Source: Microbacterium sp. SL75 (GTDB lineage Bacteria; Actinomycetota; Actinomycetes; Actinomycetales; Microbacteriaceae). From it: DNA of 64,000 nt. The notes under the pieces are model-generated. The model saw only the letters and a program-made list of their open reading frames with translations, had not been told where the DNA came from and searched no databases. Positions 8,722 through 16,296 of this stretch are shown here, in pieces; within the stretch, counting starts at the first letter, position 1; the number at the start of each line of letters is the position of its first letter. The stretch lies in the NCBI RefSeq assembly GCF_026625865.1, contig NZ_CP113067.1, forward strand, positions 992,001 to 1,056,000, given 5' to 3'. A program made the translations under genes and the position numbers.

Positions 8722-10154
8722 TCCCCCGCGTCCTGAGCATCGCGGGCACCGACCCGACCGGCGGGGCGGGTATCCAGGCCGACCTCAAATCCATCGCCGC
8801 GTTCGGCGGCTACGGCATGGCCGCGGTCACCGCGCTGGTCGCCCAGAACACCCTCGGAGTCCGCTCCGTCCATGTGCCACCGACGGCGTTCCTCGACGAA
8901 CAGCTCCGCGCGGTCAGCGAGGACGTCGAGATCGACGCGGTGAAGATCGGCATGCTCGGCTCGACCGACGTCATCGCCACCGTCGACCGCTGGCTCACCT
9001 CGACGCGACCGGCGATCGTCGTCCTCGACCCGGTCATGGTGGCCACGAGCGGAGACCGGCTGCTCGAGGCCAACGCCGAAGACGCGGTGCGCGCACTGTG
9101 CCGACGCGCCGACCTCGTCACTCCCAACCTGCCCGAGCTCGCGGTGCTGGTGCGCGAACCCGTCGCGACGACCTGGGGGGTCGCGGTCGCCCAGGCCCAG
9201 CAGCTCGCCGCCTCGGCCGACACCGCGGTGCTCCTCAAGGGCGGACACCTCGACGGCCGACAGTGCCCGGATGCCATCGTCGACTCTTCCGGTGTCCACG
9301 AGGTTCCGGGCCGCCGCGTCGACACCCCGCACACCCACGGCACCGGTTGCTCGCTGTCGTCGGCCATGGCGACCCTCGCCGCCCACGGCCTGCCCTGGAC
9401 CGACGCGCTCATCCGCGCGAAGCGCTGGCTCACCGGCGCCCTCGAACACGCCGAAGAGCTGCACGTCGGCCGGGGCAACGGCCCGATCGACCATCTGCAC
9501 GAGCTGCGCCCCCACCTCGACCTCGACCGATCCTGGAGCAGCGCACGGTGGGAGGCCACCGCCGCCACCCGCGCCGATGTCGACGCCTGCGCGTTCGTGC
9601 GCGGTCTGGCATCCGGGGATCTCGACCGCGACGCCTTCGCCTGGTACCTCGGGCAGGACCTGCTCTACCTGCGCGAATACGCACGGGTGCTCGCGCGCGC
9701 GGCGGCCCTCGCTCCCACGGTCGAGGAGCAGCGGTTCTGGGCGACGGCCTCGGTGTCGTGCCTGGTCGAGGAGGCGGCGCTGCACCAGTCGCACGTCGAT
9801 CCGGCCGGGCTCGAGGCAGCCCCGGCGACCTGGGCCTACACCGATCACCTGCACGCGGCAGCGGCCGCGGGGTCGTACGCGGTGCTGGTGGCCGCGATCC
9901 TGCCCTGCTTCGTCCTGTACACCGACATCGGCGTGCGCTGGCGGGGCACCTTCGACGCCGACCATCCCTACGCCGATTGGCTCACGGCCTACGGAGACGA
10001 GACGTTCGCCGTGTCATCCGCCGAGGCGGCGCGCATCGCGGATGCCGCCGCACGATCGGCATCCGTTCCCCTCCGGCACGAGATGGCCACGGCGTACTAC
10101 CGATCCATGTCGCTCGAGCTGGCGTTCTTCGAAGCGCCCCTGAAACGCGCGTGA
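8718..10154 (+). CDS. thiD: HMP/HMP-phosphate kinase fused to TenA-type aminopyrimidine salvage domain
   Basis: Fusion of 478 residues. Residues 1-~260 are the ThiD ribokinase-like kinase that phosphorylates HMP twice (SIAGTDPTGGAGIQADLK near the start, VLDPVMVATSG, and the catalytic HTHGTGCSLSSA loop). Residues ~275-478 form a TenA/thiaminase II domain that recovers HMP from degraded thiamine; it keeps the conserved cysteine C397 in LPCFVLYTDIG and the final helix YYRSMSLELAFFEAP. Start GTG 8718 overlaps the thiE stop. The fusion puts pyrimidine recovery and phosphorylation on one chain and completes a salvage-type operon; no thiC or thiG is in the window. Confidence 0.93.
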   Translation: MIPRVLSIAGTDPTGGAGIQADLKSIAAFGGYGMAAVTALVAQNTLGVRSVHVPPTAFLDEQLRAVSEDVEIDAVKIGMLGSTDVIATVDRWLTSTRPAIVVLDPVMVATSGDRLLEANAEDAVRALCRRADLVTPNLPELAVLVREPVATTWGVAVAQAQQLAASADTAVLLKGGHLDGRQCPDAIVDSSGVHEVPGRRVDTPHTHGTGCSLSSAMATLAAHGLPWTDALIRAKRWLTGALEHAEELHVGRGNGPIDHLHELRPHLDLDRSWSSARWEATAATRADVDACAFVRGLASGDLDRDAFAWYLGQDLLYLREYARVLARAAALAPTVEEQRFWATASVSCLVEEAALHQSHVDPAGLEAAPATWAYTDHLHAAAAAGSYAVLVAAILPCFVLYTDIGVRWRGTFDADHPYADWLTAYGDETFAVSSAEAARIADAAARSASVPLRHEMATAYYRSMSLELAFFEAPLKRA

Positions 10155-10195
10155 GGTGCCGGGGACGCCGCTCATGAGAGGGGTCCCCGACACCT
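10154..10195. terminator. Hairpin terminator between convergent thiD and DUF5302 genes
   Basis: A 13-bp inverted repeat with one mismatch has arms at 10154-10166 (AGGTGCCGGGGAC) and 10183-10195 (GTCCCCGACACCT). It starts at the last base of thiD and lies before the end of the minus-strand gene at 10218, so it can serve both. There is no clear T-run. Confidence 0.65.
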
Positions 10196-10217
10196 CGGGT
10201 GACGATGGGCGGAGGCC

Positions 10218-10400
10218 TCAGCCGCTCTTGCGGCGGAACTCCCGCTTGGTGACCGCTCCGTGCGTGCCCTGCACGGCGGAGTGGCCGTCGAGGTGCGCCT
10301 GACCCGAACGGTGCTGGCCGTTCTTCTTCTCCAGCGCCTCTTTGAACTTGCGCTTCATGTCGTCGGATGCCGAGGCACCCGAGGTCTCGTCGGTACTCAT
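10218..10400 (-). CDS. DUF5302 family small protein
   Basis: Charged cytosolic protein of 60 residues, typical of the actinobacterial DUF5302 family. It has an acidic Ser-rich start, a central MKRKFKEALEKKNGQ helix, a His/Gly-rich segment, and a basic end KREFRRKSG. Function is unknown. A minus-strand gene with its own start follows upstream of it (the J-domain gene), 38 bp away, so the two may be one transcript. Confidence 0.8.
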   Translation of the reverse strand: MSTDETSGASASDDMKRKFKEALEKKNGQHRSGQAHLDGHSAVQGTHGAVTKREFRRKSG

Positions 10401-10438
10401 GACTCCACCCTAGGCAGGTAGCGGCGACCTGTCGCTGA

Positions 10439-11365
10439 TCAGACGTGCCGCACGCGCTGCTGCAACCTGGTGCGGATGTCGAACAGTTCGGTGCCGCCGA
10501 CCTCGCGACCCCCCGTGATTCCGCGCCGCAGCAGCGTGGTCAGGGCGCTGCGCGTGACCAGGGCCACGGGCGTTCCGCGCACCTTGCCGAGTTCGGTGAT
10601 CGCATCGAGCACGGCGTCGTCGGGAAGCACCACCATCGCCCCGCTGAAGCGGACGCCGGCCGCTCGCGCGATCACACGCGCCCGCGACACGAGCTCGGTC
10701 ACCGGGGAGCCGATGACGTTCGCTCCGGTGATCTCGCCGCGCCGCACGCCCACCGGGCCGCCGAAGTCCTCGCTCAGCAGAGCGTAGAGGCCGCTGGGTC
10801 CGAGCACGAGGTGGTCAAGCTTCTGCTCCGGGTCGCGCCCGTCGCGATCGGCGAACACGTCGTGCCACACCGTGTAGCCCATGCCCAGTTCCGAGACGAG
10901 GCGCGCGGTCTCTTCTTCGGCGAGCGCGTCGGCGAGGATGTGCCGGATCTCGGGCGGAGCCGAGCGCACGAGTGCCGGGTCGTAGGGGTCGGGGATCTCG
11001 ACGCCGCGCCCCACCCACTCGCGGATGAGTCCGAGATAGCGCTCGCGTCGCCACCCGCCGGGCTGGCCGTGCGAGCGTGCGCGCGGACGCGTGTCGCTCG
11101 GACGGGAGGGAGCGGATGCCGGCACCCCGCCGCCCCATTCCCCGGGAGCCGTCCCGCGGCCCCGGTCGTAGGCGCTGCGCGCCTCGGGCGTTCCGACGAG
11201 TTCCCACGCGCGCTGCACCTGGACGAACAACGCGGCGTCGCCCCCGGTGTCGGGGTGCGTCTCGCGCAGACGCACGCGATACGCGCGGCGCAGGCCCTCT
11301 TCGTCGATGTCGGCCGCGACGCGGAGCACCTCGTATGCCGAGGACGACATAGGACTGTCGAACAC
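10439..11365 (-). CDS. DnaJ-domain protein with C-terminal nuclease-like/unknown region
   Basis: Residues ~8-70 form a J domain with the HPD tripeptide (RETHPDTGG), which in this family stimulates Hsp70 ATPase. A basic Pro/Arg linker follows. The last ~200 residues (from RYLGLIREW) include GLYALLSEDFGG and the repeated unit VVLPDDAV, resembling the conserved second half of actinobacterial J-domain proteins of unknown role; a NERD-like fold is possible. No Cys-rich DnaJ zinc domain is present, so it is not canonical DnaJ. Start is GTG 11365; an ATG at 11350 (MSSSAYEVL) is an equally good start. Confidence 0.75.
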   Translation of the reverse strand: MFDSPMSSSAYEVLRVAADIDEEGLRRAYRVRLRETHPDTGGDAALFVQVQRAWELVGTPEARSAYDRGRGTAPGEWGGGVPASAPSRPSDTRPRARSHGQPGGWRRERYLGLIREWVGRGVEIPDPYDPALVRSAPPEIRHILADALAEEETARLVSELGMGYTVWHDVFADRDGRDPEQKLDHLVLGPSGLYALLSEDFGGPVGVRRGEITGANVIGSPVTELVSRARVIARAAGVRFSGAMVVLPDDAVLDAITELGKVRGTPVALVTRSALTTLLRRGITGGREVGGTELFDIRTRLQQRVRHV

Positions 11366-11457
11366 GTGCGTTCATCCGTTCTGCCGCGAGGACGCGGCGC
11401 CTCTCAGGCTAACCCGCTGCGGCTGAGTGCGGCCCGGACGGCGAGGTCAGGCCTCGA

Positions 11458-12546
11458 TCACCACAGCGCGGGCTCGGGCGCGTAGGCGAAGGCCTCGGCG
11501 ACGCGCTCGGGAGGAAGGTCGTCGAGTCGCGCGGGAGACCACGACGGCGACCGGTCCTTGTCGACGACCTGCGCGCGGATCCCCTCGACGAGGTCGGGCT
11601 GCGTGAGCGCGAACCACATGACCAGTCCGTACTCCTGCGCGAGGGCAGCGCGGAGCGAGGGCAGCTCGCGAGCTCGACGCACGGCCTCGAGCGTCACCGC
11701 GAGCGCGGTCGGCGCCGACGAGGCCAGCAGCTCGGCCGTCTCGCGCGCTTCGACCTCGGGACGCCGACGAAGGCGGTCCAGGATGCCGAAGACGTCGTCG
11801 GCCGCGAAGGCGTCGTCGACCCATTCGCGGGCGTCCTCGAGCCGTGAGCGCTCCGGGGTCTCATCGAACAGCAGCACCAGCTCGGTGGGGCTCGACGGAT
11901 CGGCGCGGTTCTCGAGTGCTTCGTAGAGCGCCTCGAGATGCGCGGTCGGCACCATGTGGTCGGCGAAGCCGGCGTACACCGCGTCGGCGGCATCCATCGT
12001 CCCGCCGGTGAGAGCGAGGTACTCGCCCAGCCGGCCGGGGGCTCGAGCCAACAACCACGATCCGCCCACATCGGGAGTGAACCCGATGCGTGTCTCGGGC
12101 ATGGCGAGCTTCGAGCGCTCGGTCACGATGCGGATGGCCGCGTGACCGGCCAGGCCTATGCCGCCGCCCATGCAGACGCCGTCGGCGATCGCGACCACGG
12201 GCTTGCGCGAGATCGCGATCCGATGGTCGAGCGCGTACTCCTCGCGGAAGAAGGCGTGCACCTCGTCGACGCGGCCCGCCGTCACCATCTCGTGGAGCGC
12301 CCGCACGTCCCCGCCGGCGCAGAATCCACGATCGCCGGCACCGTCGAGCAGGATCACGTCGACGTCGGTGTCCTGCTCCCAGCGGTCGAGCGTGAGGTTC
12401 AGGGCGCGGATCATCTCGAGGTCGAGGGCGTTGATCGCCCTCGGACGGTTCAGCGTCAGATGACCGAGGCCACCGCGACCCCCGACCAGGACACTGTCGG
12501 CAGCGGTGTCGCCCGCGCTGACGTCTTCGGTTCGCTGTGCGTGCAC
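11458..12546 (-). CDS. Enoyl-CoA hydratase/isomerase family protein, probable 3-hydroxyisobutyryl-CoA hydrolase
   Basis: Crotonase-fold enzyme of 362 residues. The CoA/oxyanion-hole parts are clear: RPRAINALDLEM, GFCAGGDVRALHEM, and DGVCMGGGIGLAGHA. The MPETRIGFTPDVGGSWLLA segment and the long C-terminal region with DRSPSWSPARL, close to the end of HIBCH-type proteins, favour 3-hydroxyisobutyryl-CoA hydrolase (valine breakdown, releasing 3-hydroxyisobutyrate) over a plain enoyl-CoA hydratase of ~260 residues. Start is GTG 12546. It is divergent from the ABC operon at 12656. The crotonase assignment is firm, the exact substrate inferred. Confidence 0.85.
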   Translation of the reverse strand: MHAQRTEDVSAGDTAADSVLVGGRGGLGHLTLNRPRAINALDLEMIRALNLTLDRWEQDTDVDVILLDGAGDRGFCAGGDVRALHEMVTAGRVDEVHAFFREEYALDHRIAISRKPVVAIADGVCMGGGIGLAGHAAIRIVTERSKLAMPETRIGFTPDVGGSWLLARAPGRLGEYLALTGGTMDAADAVYAGFADHMVPTAHLEALYEALENRADPSSPTELVLLFDETPERSRLEDAREWVDDAFAADDVFGILDRLRRRPEVEARETAELLASSAPTALAVTLEAVRRARELPSLRAALAQEYGLVMWFALTQPDLVEGIRAQVVDKDRSPSWSPARLDDLPPERVAEAFAYAPEPALW

Positions 12547-12655
12547 GGTGCCACGTTACACAGCCGGTCCGCCGCGCCCTCGGCTGTGGATAACTGTGTT
12601 TTCGCCCCCGGATCGGGGAAGATAGGAAGAACGCACGCAGAACGAAAGGTGCCGT

Positions 12656-13927
12656 ATGCCCGACGGACAGGTGCTGGAGCTCGCCGGGCTCACCAAACGC
12701 TTCGGCTCGATCTCCGCCGTCGACGATCTCTCCGCCCGCATCGAACCCGGGCAGGTCACCGGCTTCCTCGGTCCCAATGGCGCCGGCAAGACCACCTCGC
12801 TGCGCATGCTCTTGGGGCTGGTGCGTCCCACCTCGGGCACCGCGACGATCGGCGGCAAGAACTTCAGCGAGCTGTCGTCGCCGCTGCAGACCGTCGGAGC
12901 CGCCCTCGAGGCCTCGAGTTTCCACCCCGGCCGTTCCGCCGCGAACCACCTCAAGGTGTACGCCCGCGCCGCCGGGCTGCCGGCCTCCCGCATCGACGAG
13001 GTGCTCGGCCTGGTCGGTCTCGCCGACGTCGCGGGCCGACGGGTCGGCGGCTTCTCTCTCGGCATGCGCCAGCGCCTCGGGCTCGCCACGGCACTGCTCG
13101 GCGACCCGGGCGTCGTCGTCCTCGACGAACCCTCGAACGGCCTCGACCCCGAGGGCATCCGCTGGATGCGCTCCCTGCTGCGCCACCTGGCCGAAGAGGG
13201 GCGCACCGTCCTCATCTCCTCGCACCTGCTGGCCGAAGTCCAGCAGACGGTCGACGCGCTGCTGATCATCTCGCGCGGCCGTCTGGTGTTCCAGGGCGGC
13301 ATCGAAGACCTCGCCGACCCCGACGAGTACGCCACCGTCGTCGACTCCCCCGACCGAGCGGCTCTGTCGCGCGTGCTCGATGAGCGCGGCATCGGGTACC
13401 AGCTGCTGCGCAACGGCTTCACGATCCGCCACCACGACCCGGTCGAGATCGGCGGCCTGGCCGCCGGCGCGGGCATCGCCCTGTCGAACCTGCAGAGCAA
13501 GGGCGCGAGCCTCGAAGACATCTTCCTGGAGCTCGTGAGCGGGGTGCGTGTGCACGAGAGCGCGGGTGCGGTCCCCGCAACCGAATCGATCCCGGATGCC
13601 GCGACCCCGGCGCCCGCGACGGGTCTCGACGCCTTCCCCGCACCGACCGGCGCACCCGCCCCCGCGGTGAGCCACGACGATCTCTCTTCCGAGGCACCGG
13701 CCCCGCACGACGACGCGCGTCCCTCCACCGCCCTCGTCGCCGTCATCGCCCCACCCCGCACGCTGCGCACCGCGGCCGAGACGCCCCTGACGTCTGAGGC
13801 CGGTCCGCGCCAGTCCTACGCCGTGGCCTCGACCGGTGTGATCGACATCGTCGCGCCCACACCTTCCGGCGACCGGCCCGAGAGCCCGTCCGAGAAGACG
13901 CCCGCCGACCAGGAGGTGCAGCGATGA
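12656..13927 (+). CDS. ABC transporter ATP-binding protein with long disordered tail
   Basis: Cytosolic ATPase of an ABC-2 type exporter. Within 423 residues: Walker A GPNGAGKTT (39-47), signature FSLGMRQR (133-140), and Walker B VVVLDEPS (153-160), then the usual ~300-residue body. From about residue 300 on there is a ~120-residue Pro/Ala/Thr-rich tail with no domain I recognise, not normal for this family. The start of the permease gene overlaps its stop by 4 bp (ATGA), so the two form one transporter. The substrate cannot be told from sequence. Confidence 0.9.
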   Translation: MPDGQVLELAGLTKRFGSISAVDDLSARIEPGQVTGFLGPNGAGKTTSLRMLLGLVRPTSGTATIGGKNFSELSSPLQTVGAALEASSFHPGRSAANHLKVYARAAGLPASRIDEVLGLVGLADVAGRRVGGFSLGMRQRLGLATALLGDPGVVVLDEPSNGLDPEGIRWMRSLLRHLAEEGRTVLISSHLLAEVQQTVDALLIISRGRLVFQGGIEDLADPDEYATVVDSPDRAALSRVLDERGIGYQLLRNGFTIRHHDPVEIGGLAAGAGIALSNLQSKGASLEDIFLELVSGVRVHESAGAVPATESIPDAATPAPATGLDAFPAPTGAPAPAVSHDDLSSEAPAPHDDARPSTALVAVIAPPRTLRTAAETPLTSEAGPRQSYAVASTGVIDIVAPTPSGDRPESPSEKTPADQEVQR

Positions 13928-14742
13928 GCCTCGTCGCCGCCACGCGTTCCGAGTACACCAAGCAGTTCAGCACCGCCGGCTGGTGGGTGCTGGGCATCGT
14001 GCTCGTCGCCTACGTCGGCTTCACCGCCGCCGCCCTCGCCTTCGTCTTCGGAGGGCTCGCTTCGGGCGAGCTCACCGGAGCGAGTGGCCCCCTGATGTCG
14101 AGCGCCGGCGTTCCGCCTCTCGTCTACAGCTCGGCCACCGCGGTCGGCTACGTCTTCCCGCTGCTCATCGGCACGCTCATGGTCACCACCGAGTTCCGCC
14201 ACAAGACGCTGACCCCGACTTTCCTGTCGACCCCGCGCCGCGGCGTCGTCCTCGTCGGCAAATTCGTCATCGGCATCGTGGTCGGGCTGCTCTACGGCAT
14301 CCTGGGCTCGATCGCCGCCGTCGCCGCCGGCGCGGGCGTGCTGAGCGTCTTCGGTATCGACGCCGAGCTCGGCTCCTCCGACACGTGGGTGCTGATCGGG
14401 CGCATGCTGCTGGCGTTCGCCCTCTGGGCCCTGATCGGCATCGGCGTGGGCACGGTCGTGCGCAATCAGGTCGCCGCGATCGTCATCGTGCTGGCCGTGA
14501 CACTGTTCATCGAACCGATCGTGCGCACCATCGGCGGGCTCGTCGAGGGCTTCGGCGATGTGGTCAAGTGGTTCCCGAGCGCCGCGAGCGACGCCCTGGT
14601 GGGGCAGACGATCTTCGGCACCATGGGCACGGGCAACAACAGCGCTCTCGACTGGTGGGTCGGTGGCCTCGTTCTGCTGGGGTACGCGGTCGTCTTCCTC
14701 GTCATCGGTTTCTTCACGACCTGGCGCCGCGACATCGACTGA
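13924..14742 (+). CDS. ABC-2 type transporter permease
   Basis: Integral membrane partner of the preceding ATPase, 272 residues with about six hydrophobic helices: WWVLGIVLVAYVGFTAAALAF near the start, VGYVFPLLIGTLMVTTEF, then GKFVIGIVVGLLYGILG and later pairs ending VFLVIGFFTTW. The segment TTEFRHKTLTPTFLSTPRR is the loop found in ABC-2 permeases after helix 2. It is translated from an ATG overlapping the ATPase stop. Confidence 0.88.
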   Translation: MSLVAATRSEYTKQFSTAGWWVLGIVLVAYVGFTAAALAFVFGGLASGELTGASGPLMSSAGVPPLVYSSATAVGYVFPLLIGTLMVTTEFRHKTLTPTFLSTPRRGVVLVGKFVIGIVVGLLYGILGSIAAVAAGAGVLSVFGIDAELGSSDTWVLIGRMLLAFALWALIGIGVGTVVRNQVAAIVIVLAVTLFIEPIVRTIGGLVEGFGDVVKWFPSAASDALVGQTIFGTMGTGNNSALDWWVGGLVLLGYAVVFLVIGFFTTWRRDID

Positions 14743-14818
14743 GCGGGGCGCACCCGCGACGAGTGCGCTCATCGTCCCCGCATTTGGTCGGCTGCTGCGG
14801 GGTCAGTGAGAATCAACC

Positions 14819-15637
14819 GTGCTCGATGGACCGGTGATCGCCGAGTGGCTCCCCGTCTCGGTGGCCGCCCTCGTGCTGCTGTTGATCGCCGCGGGAGTCG
14901 CCGGCTGGGTCGATGCGGTGGTCGGCGGGGGCGGACTCATCCAGCTCCCCGCGCTCGTGATCGCCGTTCCGAAAGACGTCGCGACCCCGTTCATCCTCGG
15001 CACCAACAAGCTGTCCTCGTTCTTCGGAACGCTGTCGGCGAGCTGGGTGTACCTGCGCAAGATCAGGGTGCAGCTCGTCCTGTTGATCCCCCTCGTGGCG
15101 GGGGCGTATGCGGGTTCCACCGCCGGCGCCGCGCTCTCGCGGTTCGTCCCCCGCGAGGTGCTGACCCCGATCGTCCTCGTGGCCGTGATCGCGGTCGCGC
15201 TGTACACCCTGCTCAAGCCCCGGATGGGCCTGCACCACGAACCGCGGCACGACAAGGCGGTGGCCATCGCCTGGCGGGCGGCGGCGATCGGTCTCGCGGT
15301 GGGGTTCTACGACGGCATCCTGGGGCCGGGAACGGGCTCGTTCTTCGTCATCCTCATCGTGAGCGTCTTGGGCTACGGCTTCCTGCAGGCGAGCGTCAAC
15401 GCGAAGATCGCGAACCTCACCACGAATCTGGCCGCCCTCGCGGTGTACGGCGTCCACGGCGAGATCCTGCTGGTGCTGGGGCTCGCGATGGCCGCGATGA
15501 ACGTCACCGGCGGCTTCATCGGCGCTCACATGGCGACCCGACGGGGCAGCGGTTTCGTGCGGATCGTGTTCCTCGTCACGCTGTCGATCCTCATCGTCAA
15601 GCTCGCGTGGGACACCGTGGTGCAGTTCACGTCCTAG
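14819..15637 (+). CDS. TSUP family sulfite/anion exporter (TauE/SafE)
   Basis: Polytopic membrane protein of 272 residues with the two-repeat layout of TauE/SafE transporters. GVAGWVDAVVGGGGLIQLPAL (first repeat) and GFYDGILGPGTGSFFVI (second repeat) are the diagnostic Gly-rich loops. Members move sulfite, sulfoacetate or other organosulfur anions out of the cell; the substrate here is unknown. Start is GTG 14819. The gene ends before a perfect inverted repeat shared with the convergent gene. Confidence 0.88.
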   Translation: MLDGPVIAEWLPVSVAALVLLLIAAGVAGWVDAVVGGGGLIQLPALVIAVPKDVATPFILGTNKLSSFFGTLSASWVYLRKIRVQLVLLIPLVAGAYAGSTAGAALSRFVPREVLTPIVLVAVIAVALYTLLKPRMGLHHEPRHDKAVAIAWRAAAIGLAVGFYDGILGPGTGSFFVILIVSVLGYGFLQASVNAKIANLTTNLAALAVYGVHGEILLVLGLAMAAMNVTGGFIGAHMATRRGSGFVRIVFLVTLSILIVKLAWDTVVQFTS

Positions 15638-15677
15638 CGCTGGCTCGCGGAAGCTGCGTCTCAGGCGTCGTGGTACC

Positions 15678-15740
15678 CGTTGAGTGTCCAAAACACCCGG
15701 GCGTTTTCAGAATCCGTCCGGGTGTTTTGGACACTCAACG
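15678..15740. repeat. Perfect 23-bp inverted repeat between convergent genes
   Basis: Arms at 15678-15700 and 15718-15740 are exact reverse complements, with a 17-base loop. The inner half carries CCAAAACACCCGG and its complement. The stem is less GC-rich than its surroundings, and both strands would give a strong hairpin. Placed between the ends of a plus and a minus gene it could be a bidirectional terminator; its perfection and length also fit a dispersed palindromic repeat. Confidence 0.85.
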
Positions 15741-15786
15741 AGCGGAGAGAGAGAGCTGGGAGCACGGGCGCCGGCCGGCGCGGGCG

Positions 15787-16176
15787 TCAGCGGACGATGT
15801 CGGCGACGTTCTCGGGTTCGGATGCCACGTCGAGACGCAACGCCTTGAGCAACGCGACCCCGTGCTTCGTCGTCAGCACCAGGCGCTCGAACTCCTCATG
15901 ACCGGAGAGGTCGATGACCACGCTGGGCTTGCGACCCCGGATGATGACGAAGTCGTTCCCCCCGGCCGACTTCCAGGTACCCGCGCCGACCGCGACGGGC
16001 AGGTTGATCCCGGGGTTCGGGACACCGCGGATCCAGGTCCACGCGTCGTCGGTGAGCTGCACCCGTTCGATGTGCTCACGGGGGACGACGATGTTGCTCT
16101 TGCGGAAAGACATCGCACGCTCGGTCGGCGAGAGCACGACCTCGAGCTGCGTCGAGTCGAGCAGCAGGGTCACCAT
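15787..16176 (-). CDS. Conserved hypothetical protein, small beta-rich (PH-like) fold possible
   Basis: Protein of 129 residues from the ATG at 16176, chosen because CAGGAT lies exactly seven bases upstream as a leaderless -10; two upstream starts in frame give MEG- or longer forms. The sequence alternates strands (TLLLDSTQLEVVLS, FVIIRGRKPSVVIDL) and ends in a helix (EFERLVLTTKHGVALLKALR). This recalls actinobacterial PH-like proteins, but I do not recognise a named family. There is no membrane segment or signal peptide. It is divergent from fbiC and convergent with the TSUP gene. Confidence 0.6.
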   Translation of the reverse strand: MVTLLLDSTQLEVVLSPTERAMSFRKSNIVVPREHIERVQLTDDAWTWIRGVPNPGINLPVAVGAGTWKSAGGNDFVIIRGRKPSVVIDLSGHEEFERLVLTTKHGVALLKALRLDVASEPENVADIVR

Positions 16177-16296
16177 GCCTTCCATCCTGCCAGCGTCCGG
16201 CAGCCCCCACCCCTCCCTCACCTCACAGGAGCGCAACGATCACCCGGTGCGCGTCGAGGCGGCCCGTATGTCGGAGGTGCGGGATAGCCTGGACGA

